DNA from: Saccharibacillus brassicae
GTDB taxonomy: Bacteria > Bacillota > Bacilli > Paenibacillales > Paenibacillaceae
Length of the DNA: 64,000 nt
Direction of reading: 5' to 3'
NCBI RefSeq assembly: GCF_006542275.1
Contig: NZ_CP041217.1
Span: 3,970,501-4,034,500, forward strand
Shown: positions 51,967 to 61,886 of the stretch, one piece after another
Position numbering within the stretch: the first letter of the stretch is position 1
Layout of the letters: every line of letters begins with the position of its first letter
Program-made: the position numbers and the translations under genes
The notes under the pieces: generated by a model
What the model saw: the letters and a program-made list of their open reading frames with translations, nothing else
What the model was told of the DNA's origin: nothing
Databases searched by the model: none

Positions 51967-52773
51967 ATGGAAAACAATAACGGGGCGCAGGGCCGGGTGT
52001 TGGCGCTCGATACGTCGAGCGCTTCCCAGGCCGTTGCGGTACTCGAAGGACAAGACATACGGTTCGAAAGCAGCAGCCTGGCCGAACGCAACCATTCGGT
52101 CAATCTGCTGCCGAAGATCGAACGCGCGCTGCGGGAGTCCGGCACGGACAAGCGGGCGCTTGCGGGTATCGCCGTCGGCATCGGACCGGGCTCGTATACG
52201 GGCGTGCGGATCGCCGTCACGACGGCGAAGACGCTGGCGTGGGCGCTGAAGCTGCCGGTCGCGGCCGTATCAAGCCTGGAAGCACAGGCTTGCTCCGGAC
52301 TGGAAGCCGCCGCTCCGCAGGGGCGGAGCTGGATCGTGCCGCTCGTCGATGCGCGGCGCGGCCAGGCGTATACGGCGCTGTTCGAAGCGGCCGGCCCGAT
52401 CGGCGCGGCGCCAGAAGGGCAAGAGGCGCAGCCGCTGACCCGGCTGGCCGACGACGCCATATTGATGGTGGACGACTGGACGGCGCGGTTGGCCGAACGA
52501 TGGAATGCGCTGCCGATCGGCGAACGCCCGGAATACGTGCTGTTCACCGGCGAAACGGACAAGCACGGTGAGACGGTGCGCAGCCTGGCCGGGTTGACCG
52601 GCCTGGCAGCGGAGCGGGTGCTGCTGCAGGATTGCACGGCCGAAGCCCGCTGGATCGGGCGGATCGGCACGCGCAAGCTGGAGAGCGGCGACACGGTAGA
52701 CGCGCATGCGCTGCTGCCGAATTACACGCAGGTCACGGAAGCGGAAGCGAATCTGCTGCGCAGCCGACCATAA
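51967..52773 (+). CDS. tsaB: tRNA t6A synthesis protein TsaB
   Basis: A 268-residue ASKHA-fold protein. ATG 51967 is preferred over ATG 51952 because GGAG (51954-51957) lies 9 nt before it. VLALDTSSASQAVAVLEG is the N-terminal strand-loop; GIAVGIGPGSYTGVRIAVTTAKTLAWALKLPV is the diagnostic TsaB stretch. TsaB is a catalytically inactive paralogue of TsaD that scaffolds the complex. Confidence 0.95.
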   Translation: MENNNGAQGRVLALDTSSASQAVAVLEGQDIRFESSSLAERNHSVNLLPKIERALRESGTDKRALAGIAVGIGPGSYTGVRIAVTTAKTLAWALKLPVAAVSSLEAQACSGLEAAAPQGRSWIVPLVDARRGQAYTALFEAAGPIGAAPEGQEAQPLTRLADDAILMVDDWTARLAERWNALPIGERPEYVLFTGETDKHGETVRSLAGLTGLAAERVLLQDCTAEARWIGRIGTRKLESGDTVDAHALLPNYTQVTEAEANLLRSRP

Positions 52774-52812
52774 CGCAGGCCGAATGGAACAGAGAAAGGG
52801 GACCCGCGCAGC

Positions 52813-53340
52813 ATGCAGCATAGAGAAATCGAATCTTCGTCGTCTTCGAACGAGCCGTCCGTACATTTTCGGACGATGCGGCTCGAAGACATCCCGGACG
52901 TGATGGTGATCGAACATGAATCTTTTTCGCTGCCGTGGACGGAACAGGCGTTTCGCAGCGAGATGACGCTCAATCATTTTGCCCGCTACCTGATCATGGA
53001 AGTGGACGGCGAAGCGGCCGGTTACGCCGGCATGTGGACGGTTATGGATGAGGCGCATATTACGAATATCGCGGTGCGCACGGCGTACCGCGGACGCAAG
53101 TTGGGCGAGCGGCTGCTGGACGAACTGCTCGGCATGGCCGAGTCGCTCGGTCTGGAGCGGGCGACGCTCGAAGTGCGGGTCAGCAACGACGTGGCCCGCA
53201 AACTGTACGTCAAAACGGGGTTCCGCGAAGTCGGAATCCGCAAAGGGTATTATTCCGACAACAACGAAGACGCCGTCATCATGTGGATCGGCCTGCAGGG
53301 GCGCTCCGGCGCGGCAGGGCATACGGAAGGAAGCGTGTAA
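52813..53340 (+). CDS. rimI: Ribosomal protein bS18 N-acetyltransferase RimI
   Basis: A 175-residue GNAT acetyltransferase. The acetyl-CoA loop is IAVRTAYRGRKLGERLLDELL (about 86-106) and the C-terminal motif is VSNDVARKLYVKTGFREVGIRKGYYSDNNEDAVIMW, typical of RimI. A polar N-terminal extension (about 16 residues, Ser/Glu-rich) precedes the domain. Its location between tsaB and tsaD is the common Bacillota order. Confidence 0.93.
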   Translation: MQHREIESSSSSNEPSVHFRTMRLEDIPDVMVIEHESFSLPWTEQAFRSEMTLNHFARYLIMEVDGEAAGYAGMWTVMDEAHITNIAVRTAYRGRKLGERLLDELLGMAESLGLERATLEVRVSNDVARKLYVKTGFREVGIRKGYYSDNNEDAVIMWIGLQGRSGAAGHTEGSV

Positions 53341-53345
53341 CAGGC

Positions 53346-54401
53346 ATGGATAACGTAGCAGAACAGCAAACAGGGCGGGCAGGCACGTACATTCTCGCGG
53401 TCGAGACAAGCTGCGACGAGACGTCGGTCGCCATCGTCAGGGACGGCCGCGACGTGCTGGTCAATCTCGTGGCCAGCCAGATCGAGACGCACAAAGCGTT
53501 CGGCGGCGTCGTGCCCGAAGTGGCTTCGCGCCAGCATGTGGAATGCATCACGCGGCTGATGGAGCAGGCGATCGCGGAGTCCGGGCTTGAGCCGGACGAA
53601 TTGTCGGCGATCGCCGTTACGGAAGGGCCGGGACTCGTCGGCGCGCTGCTCGTCGGCATCATGGCGGCCAAAGCGCTGGCGTTCGCGCTGGACAAGCCGC
53701 TGATCGGCACGCACCATATCGCGGGGCATATCTATGCCAACCGGTTGACGGACGAGATTCAATATCCGGCGATCGCGTTGGTCGTCTCGGGCGGGCATAC
53801 CGAGATCGTCCGCATGGAGAGCGAAGGCCGGTTCGAAGTGGTCGGGCAGACGCGCGACGACGCGGTGGGCGAAGCGTACGACAAAGTCGCGCGTTCGCTC
53901 GGATTTCCGTATCCGGGCGGACCGCACGTCGACCGGGCGGCGCAGGCTTCGGACACGGCAGCCGCGCTGCCGCGCGTCTGGCTGGAAGAAGGCTCGTACG
54001 ATTTCAGCCTCAGCGGATTGAAGTCCGCCGTGCTGAACCTGGTCAACCAGAGCCGGATGAAAGGCGAGGAGATCGATCAAGGCGCAATCGCGCGCGGGTT
54101 CCAGGAATCCGTCGTCGAAGTGCTCGTCGCCAAAGCGGTGCGCGCCGCGCACCAATTCGGCGCGAAGCAGCTGCTGCTGTGCGGCGGCGTTGCCGCGAAC
54201 GGCGGCCTGCGCCGCGAGCTGACGGCGCGCTGCGAGGCGGAAGGGATTCCGCTCGCGATTCCGCCGATGCGATACTGCACCGACAACGCCGCGATGATCG
54301 GAGCCGCCGCTTACGTGAAGTGGACCCGCGGCGAACTGAGCGATTTGTTCATCAAAGGCGAACCCGGCATGTCACTGGAACAATGGTCGGTCACGGAGTA
54401 A
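53346..54401 (+). CDS. tsaD: tRNA N6-adenosine threonylcarbamoyltransferase TsaD
   Basis: A 351-residue ASKHA metalloprotein (older name Gcp). ILAVETSCDETSVAIV starts the fold; H124 and H128 in THHIAGHIYAN bind the metal; LCGGVAANGGLR and YCTDNAAMIG are conserved substrate segments. It transfers threonylcarbamoyl to A37 of ANN-decoding tRNAs. Start at ATG 53346, 6 nt after the rimI stop. Last gene of the operon. Confidence 0.97.
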   Translation: MDNVAEQQTGRAGTYILAVETSCDETSVAIVRDGRDVLVNLVASQIETHKAFGGVVPEVASRQHVECITRLMEQAIAESGLEPDELSAIAVTEGPGLVGALLVGIMAAKALAFALDKPLIGTHHIAGHIYANRLTDEIQYPAIALVVSGGHTEIVRMESEGRFEVVGQTRDDAVGEAYDKVARSLGFPYPGGPHVDRAAQASDTAAALPRVWLEEGSYDFSLSGLKSAVLNLVNQSRMKGEEIDQGAIARGFQESVVEVLVAKAVRAAHQFGAKQLLLCGGVAANGGLRRELTARCEAEGIPLAIPPMRYCTDNAAMIGAAAYVKWTRGELSDLFIKGEPGMSLEQWSVTE

Positions 54402-54454
54402 TCCGTTTGCCGGCCGCCACGAAGCGGAGGCTTGCCCGCTTCGCCTCCCAATCA

Positions 54455-54486
54455 AGGTCTCTTCCCCGGCGGAAGAGGCCTTTTTG
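54455..54486 (+). terminator. tsa operon terminator
   Basis: AGGTCTCTTCC and GGAAGAGGCCT pair around CCGGC, followed by five T, about 55 bp past the tsaD stop. Confidence 0.85.
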
Positions 54487-54570
54487 TGTAAACGGTCATC
54501 GTCATTCGCAAGTGTGCCGTATCCGCCGTTAACACAGGCTTTACTCCCCGTTGTCAATCCCTGCATAAAC

Positions 54571-54817
54571 TTATCCACATATCCCCTTCCGTTTGTGGGT
54601 AAGTGCTGCAATCCCGCGCCAAATGCCTGCTTCGATTTTTATGCAAAAGGGGATATGTTTTTCAAAACGGAAGGTCGTAATCTGTGGATAATGTGGACGA
54701 AAAAGTGGATAAAATTGGTTTGGAGCGAAAATAGGCGGTATAAAAGCAAAAAACCGACCCTGAGGGCCGGTTCAATTCGTAATTCATACCTGTTTCTGTG
54801 GATAACACGGTGGATAA
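54571..54817. promoter_or_regulatory. DnaA-box cluster between tsaD and the ABC-F gene
   Basis: Three perfect DnaA boxes (TTATCCACA or its complement) lie at 54571-54579, 54683-54691 and 54797-54805. One-mismatch boxes lie at 54594-54602, 54704-54712 and 54809-54817. Six sites in 247 bp of otherwise non-coding sequence is far above chance. No dnaA, AT-rich unwinding element or replication gene is next to it, so a DnaA-binding control or titration site is more likely than an origin. Confidence 0.8.
54746..54774 (-). terminator. ABC-F gene terminator
   Basis: On the minus strand AACCGGCCCT and AGGGTCGGTT pair (one mismatch) around a short loop, followed by T-run; it lies 78 bp past the ABC-F stop and inside the DnaA-box region. 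Confidence 0.75.
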
Positions 54818-54851
54818 CAGGGATAAGCGAAAAATCGTATTGACAAAAAAA

Positions 54852-56807
54852 TTATTCCGCCGCGAGCGTTTCCCATTCTTCGTAAGCGGCAGCGAGCTGC
54901 GTTTTGTGGGTATCGATCTGCGTCTGACGTTCTTGAATAGCCATGTAATCTTCGTAAATTTCTGGAAGTGTCAACTCCAGTTCAAGGGCGGCTACGGCGC
55001 TCTCCAGTTCCGCGATCAGCGTCTCCAGCTGTTCCATGCGGCGCTGCCGGGCACGTTCTTCGCGCTTGGCCTGCTTGCTCTCCTCGAACACGGCCTGCGT
55101 GTTTTTGGACTCGTCGGCTTCGCTGGCCTGGGCGGCCGCGGACTTGCTTTTCCCGCCGAACAGCGCCGCTTCCTGGGCAATCTCTTCGAGCTCCTGCTTT
55201 TTGTCGACATAGTCGTCGTAGTTGCCGAGGTAGCTGGTCACGCCGTTTGCGCTCAGTTCGATCACGCGTTCGGCCATCTTATTCAGGAAGTAACGGTCGT
55301 GCGAGATGAACAACAGCGTGCCGTCAAAATCGATCAGGGCGGACTCCAGCACTTCTTTGCTGTACAGGTCCAAATGGTTGGTCGGTTCGTCGAGTACGAG
55401 CGTGTTCGCTTCGAGCAGCATCAGCTTGGCCAGCGAGACGCGCGCTTTTTCCCCGCCGCTGAGCGCCGAGATACGCTTGAGCACGTCTTCGCCGCTGAAC
55501 AGGAAACTGCCGAGCACGGTGCGAATCCGCGCTTCTTCCATATGCGGATACGTGCCCCACAGTTCTTCGAGCACCGTATTTTGCGGATTGAGCGTGTCCT
55601 GCTCCTGGTCGTAGTAGCCGATCTGGACTTTGGCGCCCCACGTAATCCGGCCTTCGTCCGGCTTGAGCCGGCCGATCAGCGCTTTGAGCAGGGTCGACTT
55701 GCCGACGCCGTTCGGCCCGATCAGCGCGACCGTCTCGCCGCGGCTGAGCGCGAACGACGTCTGCCGGAACAGCTTGTCGCCGTCGTCATAGGACGCGGAC
55801 AAGCCGTCCACGTGCAGCACGTCCTTGCCGGACGAATATGCCGATTGGAACGAGAAGTTGGCGCGTTTGAGATCGCCGGCCGGCCGGTCGAGCCGATCCA
55901 TTTTTTCCAGCGCTTTGCGCCGGCTCTGGGCCCGCTTCGTCGTGGAAGCGCGGACGATGTTTTGCTGAATGAAAGTTTCCATCTTCGCGATCTCGCCCTG
56001 CTGCTTCTCGAACTGCTTGAGGTCCGCTTCGTACTCGGCCGCTTTGAGCTCGGTATACCGGCTGTAGTTGCCCGTATAGCGGCGCGCCCGGTGGCGTTCG
56101 ATCTCCACGATCGCCGTGACCGTCTTGTCGAGGAAATAGCGGTCGTGGGATACGATCAGCAGGCCGCCGTCGTACCCGCGCAAATAATCTTCGAGCCAGG
56201 TGAGCGTCTCGATGTCCAAATGGTTGGTCGGTTCGTCGAGCATGAGCAGGTCGGGTCCGCGCAGCAGCATTTTCGCCAGCGCGAGCCGGGTCCGCTGTCC
56301 GCCGCTGAGCGTCGAGACGATCGTCGAAGGATCGAAATCGCCGAAGCCCATCCCGTGCAGCACGCTGCGGATCTTCGTGCCGATCTCGTAGCCGCCGTGG
56401 TCGCGGAACCAGTCCGAACGCATGGCGTAGCGGTTCAGCAGATCCTGGTACGCTTTGTCCTGCTCGGAGTGCGAAGAGCCTTCGGTGATCGCAAGCTCCA
56501 TCTCGCGGATTTCCCGCTCGGCTTCCAGCAGGTCGGCGAACACGTCCAGCATCTCTTCCTGGATCGTGCGATCCGACTGCAGCCCGCTGTTCTGGGCCAG
56601 GTAGCCGATGGTTGTTTCTTTGTTTTTGAAAATCTGGCCTTCTTCATGAGACATTTCGCCCGCCAAAATTTTGAGCAGCGTCGATTTGCCCGCGCCGTTG
56701 ACACCGACGAGGCCGATGCGCTCGCGCTCCAGTATTTGAAACGTAATGCCTTCCAGAATGCTCTGGACGCCGTATCTTTTTGCGATTCCCGTTGCTTGCA
56801 GCAGCAT
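54852..56807 (-). CDS. ABC-F family ATPase (YdiF-like)
   Basis: A 651-residue soluble protein with two ABC domains and no membrane part. Walker A motifs GVNGAGKSTLL and GPNGVGKSTLL, signatures LSGGQRTRLALAK and LSGGEKARVSLAK, and Walker B LLMLDEPTNHLD and TLVLDEPTNHLD are all present. The interdomain P-site tRNA-interaction linker (about 245-310) and a C-terminal coiled coil (about 570-640) fit the YdiF/Uup-like group. ABC-F proteins act on the ribosome. Convergent with tsaD, as in Bacillus subtilis gcp-ydiF. Confidence 0.93.
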   Translation of the reverse strand: MLLQATGIAKRYGVQSILEGITFQILERERIGLVGVNGAGKSTLLKILAGEMSHEEGQIFKNKETTIGYLAQNSGLQSDRTIQEEMLDVFADLLEAEREIREMELAITEGSSHSEQDKAYQDLLNRYAMRSDWFRDHGGYEIGTKIRSVLHGMGFGDFDPSTIVSTLSGGQRTRLALAKMLLRGPDLLMLDEPTNHLDIETLTWLEDYLRGYDGGLLIVSHDRYFLDKTVTAIVEIERHRARRYTGNYSRYTELKAAEYEADLKQFEKQQGEIAKMETFIQQNIVRASTTKRAQSRRKALEKMDRLDRPAGDLKRANFSFQSAYSSGKDVLHVDGLSASYDDGDKLFRQTSFALSRGETVALIGPNGVGKSTLLKALIGRLKPDEGRITWGAKVQIGYYDQEQDTLNPQNTVLEELWGTYPHMEEARIRTVLGSFLFSGEDVLKRISALSGGEKARVSLAKLMLLEANTLVLDEPTNHLDLYSKEVLESALIDFDGTLLFISHDRYFLNKMAERVIELSANGVTSYLGNYDDYVDKKQELEEIAQEAALFGGKSKSAAAQASEADESKNTQAVFEESKQAKREERARQRRMEQLETLIAELESAVAALELELTLPEIYEDYMAIQERQTQIDTHKTQLAAAYEEWETLAAE

Positions 56808-57080
56808 AATTCGAAGTCCTCCGCGCTTATCAAATTGGTCTTTTGTGATTTCATTTTACCGTAGAAAGGTGAAAAAACCAAAGAGGACATGCGCAAACGG
56901 TTCGCGGGCGCGGCGCGGCCGGAAAATTGGCGGCGATCGGGGCGCGAAAGTTTTTTGGGGAAAAAGCCTCCGGGGGCTTCGCAGAGCCTCTACAGCGGTG
57001 GTTATTTGCGCAAAACAATGATAAACTTGAGCATGTGAGAACAAAAAAGAGAACAGAAGAGAATACGGGAGGCGAGCGGC

Positions 57081-57701
57081 ATCGAACCTTTACCGGACAA
57101 GACGGAGCTGCGGCTTCGAATGGAACGGGTGAGAGCGGAGCTGCCCGAATCGCTGCGCCTTGAGGCTTCTTCCGTCGTTTGCGAATATGCCGCCGATCGG
57201 CTGGACGCCCTGCGCGAGCGCAAAGGGGCTCCTCTGGTCGTGCTCGGCTACCTGCCTTACCGCGGAGAACTGGATATCCGTCCGCTGCTGGAGACATGCC
57301 GCGGATGCGGGGATACGGTGCTTGCGCCGCGCATCGAGCGGGGAACGCGCCGCATGCGGCTGCTGGAACTCAAGAGCGCGGCAGACGAGGCGTCCGGCAG
57401 CTGGGGCATTCCCGAGCCGAAGGAGCATCTGCCCGAATGGCCGGAAGACCGGCTCGGCAGCATCGACGTGATGTTTGTGCCGGGCTTGGCTTTTGACTTC
57501 AAGGGCGGGCGCGTCGGTTACGGAGGCGGGTTTTACGACCGGCTGATGGAGCGTTTCGAAGCCTGCGGCGCAAGCCCGGGCATTTGGGCGCTGTCTTTTG
57601 CCGAGCAGACGGTGGAGGAAGTGCCGATGGAACCGCACGATTTCCGGATAGAACTTCTGATCGTGCCGTCGGGCATGAACAGTACGCAGGACCTGGTCTG
57701 A
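57081..57701 (+). CDS. 5-formyltetrahydrofolate cyclo-ligase (start codon unusual)
   Basis: The enzyme turns 5-formyl-THF to 5,10-methenyl-THF with ATP. Conserved parts are LGYLPYRGELDIRPLL, FVPGLAFDFKGGRVGYGGGFYDRLM (substrate loop) and PMEPHDFRIELLIVPSG. The first ATG is at 57120, but the conserved N-terminal ATP-binding segment KTELRLRMERVRAEL begins before it in the same frame. The only candidate with a ribosome binding site is ATC 57081, 9 nt after GGGAGG (57067-57072). I therefore extend the gene to 57081; the gene call is firm, the start is inference. Confidence 0.85.
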   Translation: MEPLPDKTELRLRMERVRAELPESLRLEASSVVCEYAADRLDALRERKGAPLVVLGYLPYRGELDIRPLLETCRGCGDTVLAPRIERGTRRMRLLELKSAADEASGSWGIPEPKEHLPEWPEDRLGSIDVMFVPGLAFDFKGGRVGYGGGFYDRLMERFEACGASPGIWALSFAEQTVEEVPMEPHDFRIELLIVPSGMNSTQDLV

Positions 57702-57770
57702 CGGCAGCGGCTTCGGTCGTATAGATAGGAACGGACGCAAGAAGAGCGATGGATGAGAAGAGGTGACCCC

Positions 57771-58256
57771 ATGCTGTGGAAAGTGGCAATTTTGACGGCC
57801 AGCGATAAGGGAGCACGAGGCGAGCGTGAGGACACGAGCGCGCAGGTGATCCGGGAGTTGGTGGAGGAAGAAGTAGGCGGCGAAATTATCGAATACCGGA
57901 TCGTGCCGGACGAGTCGGACGAGATCGTGGCGGCATTGATCGAAATGACGGACTATTTCCAGGCGGATCTCGTGCTGACGACCGGAGGCACCGAGCTTGC
58001 GAACCGCGACGTGACGCCGGAGGCGACGAAGCGGGTCATCGAGCGGGAAGTGCCGGGCATGGCCGAAGCGATGCGGATGAACGTGATGCACAAGAACCGG
58101 GCGGCGATGCTGTTCCGCGGCATCTGCGGCATTCGCGGCCGTTCGCTGATCGTCAATCTGCCCGGCACGCCAAAAGGCGTGCACGAGAACCTGGCGGCCA
58201 TCATGGACCAACTGCCGGAAGCGCTGCTGATGGTGACGGGGCAGTACCGGCAGTAA
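57771..58256 (+). CDS. MogA/MoaB family molybdenum cofactor protein
   Basis: A 161-residue protein with VAILTASDKGARGEREDTS at the N-terminus, LVLTTGGTELANRDVTPEAT (molybdopterin-binding GGT loop), RGICGIRGRSLIVNLPGTPKGVHENL. These define the MoaB/Mog fold that adenylates molybdopterin. ATG 57771 is chosen over 57753 because AGGTG lies directly upstream of it. It lies between the folate gene and groESL. Confidence 0.93.
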   Translation: MLWKVAILTASDKGARGEREDTSAQVIRELVEEEVGGEIIEYRIVPDESDEIVAALIEMTDYFQADLVLTTGGTELANRDVTPEATKRVIEREVPGMAEAMRMNVMHKNRAAMLFRGICGIRGRSLIVNLPGTPKGVHENLAAIMDQLPEALLMVTGQYRQ

Positions 58257-58322
58257 TCCCGGGCACGCAACAAGAAGGACGGCCCCAGGCATGCGGGGTG
58301 TCTTTTTTTGTGCGGGGGGGAC

Positions 58323-58351
58323 TTGAAATTTTGCGGCGAGACTAGTAATAT
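58323..58351 (+). promoter_or_regulatory. groESL promoter
   Basis: TTGAAA (58323-58328) and TAATAT (58346-58351) with 17-bp spacing; the CIRCE operator begins 12 bp after the -10. Confidence 0.8.
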
Positions 58352-58363
58352 AAGACTTGGCTG

Positions 58364-58390
58364 TTAGCACTAGGCGTTGTCGAGTGCTAA
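58364..58390 (+). promoter_or_regulatory. CIRCE operator (HrcA site)
   Basis: TTAGCACTA-N9-GAGTGCTAA matches the CIRCE consensus TTAGCACTC-N9-GAGTGCTAA with one change in the left arm (C to A at its last base). Binding of HrcA here represses groESL in the absence of heat stress. Confidence 0.93.
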
Positions 58391-58439
58391 CGAAGAAGAT
58401 TCAACACTTCAATTAACCTTTACAAGGAGGCTATTTTTC

Positions 58440-58721
58440 ATGATCAAACCGTTAGGTGAACGCGTACTCGTAGAAGCGATCCAGCAGGAGGAAACGACTT
58501 CGTTCGGTATCGTGCTTCCGGATGCTTCGAAAGAAAAGCCGCAGGAAGGTAAAGTCGTTGCCGTAGGCAGCGGAACCCTCAAAGACGGCGTTCGTACTCC
58601 GCTCGAAGTGAAAGAAGGCGACGTGGTACTGTTCTCCAAATATGCCGGCACCGAAGTGAAATACGAAGGCAAAGAATACCTGATTATGAAAGAAAGCGAC
58701 ATCCACGCCATCCTGGCGTAA
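58440..58721 (+). CDS. groES: Co-chaperonin GroES
   Basis: A 93-residue protein, [20 protein letters not shown]..., with the mobile loop [25 protein letters not shown] and conserved [37 protein letters not shown] precedes ATG 58440. It caps GroEL for folding. First gene of the HrcA-controlled operon. Confidence 0.98.
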   Translation: MIKPLGERVLVEAIQQEETTSFGIVLPDASKEKPQEGKVVAVGSGTLKDGVRTPLEVKEGDVVLFSKYAGTEVKYEGKEYLIMKESDIHAILA

Positions 58722-58776
58722 ATGTCCCCTTACACATACGTTTTTTGAACGAAAGTGATTGAATGCAGCGTCTTGA

Positions 58777-60447
<1,671 letters not shown>

Positions 60448-60489
60448 CAGGTTCGCCCGGAACCTTGCTTGACCTTGCTCCACCTTGGT

Positions 60490-60699
60490 TTAAAGGCTCC
60501 TTCGGGAGCCTTTTTCCTTTTTTTTAGCTTTCCTTTTTTGGAGTATATACACAAAAAGATAACCCAAAGCGACGACCCCGGCAGCCAGCAGGGAAACGAG
60601 TACGGAAGCGAGCGTCAAAGTTCGTCCTAGCACATAAGCGATCAAAAGACTGGTTAAAAACGTTAAAATCAGATTGCTGATCATGGCATTCCGTTTCAT
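60490..60699 (-). CDS. Small two-helix membrane protein
   Basis: A 69-residue protein from ATG 60699 (AAGAGGG upstream on the minus strand): MKRNAMISNLILTFLTSLLI..., with two membrane segments (about 7-23 and 28-51) and a strongly basic tail QKRKAKKKEKGSRRSL. No family recognised. Its last codons overlap the groESL terminator. Confidence 0.6.
   Translation of the reverse strand: MKRNAMISNLILTFLTSLLIAYVLGRTLTLASVLVSLLAAGVVALGYLFVYILQKRKAKKKEKGSRRSL
60492..60516 (+). terminator. groESL terminator
   Basis: AAGGCTCC-TTCG-GGAGCCTT, 8-bp stem with the stable UUCG tetraloop, followed by a T-run. It overlaps the 3' end of the minus-strand small membrane gene. Confidence 0.93.
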
Positions 60700-60779
60700 G
60701 GCATCCCTCTTTTCTTGGTATGAATATAGCATAAGAAACAGGATTAAAATTGAAATTAATAAATCGCCGCCTAAGCGAA

Positions 60780-60819
60780 AGCCTGCTCGGGTTCCAGCCC
60801 GCAGCAGGCTTTTTTTTTT
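60780..60819 (+). terminator. Intrinsic terminator upstream of the hydrolase gene
   Basis: AGCCTGCT plus GGG pair with CCC and AGCAGGCT (one bulge), followed by ten T. It rules out a hydrolase start at the upstream ATG 60750. Confidence 0.85.
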
Positions 60820-60869
60820 GCTATGTTAGTACCTTTAATGGAATAAAGGGTAATAGCGATAGAGAACAA

Positions 60870-61799
60870 ATGTTGGCCACGATCGACGTTGAAGTTCAAA
60901 CCGTACAAAGCGAGGTAATGCTAGTGTTGACCCTTATGGCGGCCAGGTGCCTTCGTCTCCTGCCCAATCAGGCGAAGAGGACGCCGATGCTCCCGAGTGA
61001 GCCCGTACAAGACAAAAAAGAGATGCAGGTCGAAACTTCTGTCAAAACCGCGGATATTTCCTTCTATTATCCCTCGAATACCGAGTCGCACAGTCTTCCG
61101 GTGTACGTTAATTTTCACGGCGGAGCGTTCATTATGCACGACAAAGAGATGGACGATCCGTACTGCCGCTACCTGGCCAACCGGACCGGCTGCGTGATCG
61201 CGAACGTGGAGTACGCCAAAGCGCCGGAGTACCCTTTTCCCGGCCCGGTCGAGCAGGTGTATGAAGTGTTCCGCTGGATCAAGAAGAACGCCGGCGAATT
61301 GAATATCGATGCGGACAAAATGATGGTCGGCGGACAAAGTTCGGGGGCTAACCTGGCCGCGGCGCTTTGTCTGTATCTGGAACAAAAAGAAGAACAGCAG
61401 CCGCTGCTCCAGATGCTGTCCTGCCCGATGCTCGATTTCGCCACTCCTTTTTCGCATAAACCGGAACCGAATCTGTGGCGTGCGCGGTATCCCCAAGCCG
61501 CCCATTTTTTGAACCTGTGCTACGTGCCGCGCAAAGGCCAGGCGGAGCATCCGCTCGCTTCCCCGGTTCGGGCTGTCGTCAGCGACCGATTGGCGTCCGC
61601 TTTTATCGTTATCGCGGAATTCGACGCCTTCCGGCCGGAAGCGGAACATTATGCGAAGAAATTACGGGAAGCCGGCGTATCTGTCGAGCAAAAGCTGTTC
61701 AAAGACTGCAAACACGCGTTTACCCATCTGGGTCCGAGACAAAAAGCGGAAGAAGCGTGGGAGTTGATCGCCCGCAAAATTAGGGAGACGGCCCAATAA
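60870..61799 (+). CDS. Alpha/beta hydrolase (HSL/acetyl-esterase-like)
   Basis: About 309 residues if started at ATG 60870; ATG 60918 and GTG 60924 are alternatives, the latter with a GAGGT site 7 nt upstream. Oxyanion-hole motif NFHGGAFI, nucleophile elbow GGQSSGAN, acid in VIAEFDAFRPEAEHYAK and His in DCKHAFTH complete the catalytic set of the hormone-sensitive-lipase group. It precedes the carotenoid desaturase by 87 bp on the same strand; an esterase role in carotenoid ester or precursor metabolism is conceivable but unproven. Confidence 0.85.
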   Translation: MLATIDVEVQTVQSEVMLVLTLMAARCLRLLPNQAKRTPMLPSEPVQDKKEMQVETSVKTADISFYYPSNTESHSLPVYVNFHGGAFIMHDKEMDDPYCRYLANRTGCVIANVEYAKAPEYPFPGPVEQVYEVFRWIKKNAGELNIDADKMMVGGQSSGANLAAALCLYLEQKEEQQPLLQMLSCPMLDFATPFSHKPEPNLWRARYPQAAHFLNLCYVPRKGQAEHPLASPVRAVVSDRLASAFIVIAEFDAFRPEAEHYAKKLREAGVSVEQKLFKDCKHAFTHLGPRQKAEEAWELIARKIRETAQ

Positions 61800-61886
61800 A
61801 CGGCGTGTAGAATAACGTAAGGTGCAAGCCTGCTTGGCGCAGCAACGAACCCCATTTTCGATTTACCGGAAGGAGAAACCCGACAA

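Noticed and set aside
54402-54851. Chromosomal origin (oriC) at the DnaA-box cluster
   Set aside because: No dnaA/dnaN neighbour, no clear AT-rich unwinding element with DnaA-trio pattern, and a terminator inside; a DnaA-binding control site fits better.
54798-56864. A 688-codon + strand frame opposite the ABC-F gene
   Set aside because: Antisense to a fully conserved two-domain ATPase; begins inside the DnaA-box region without a ribosome binding site.
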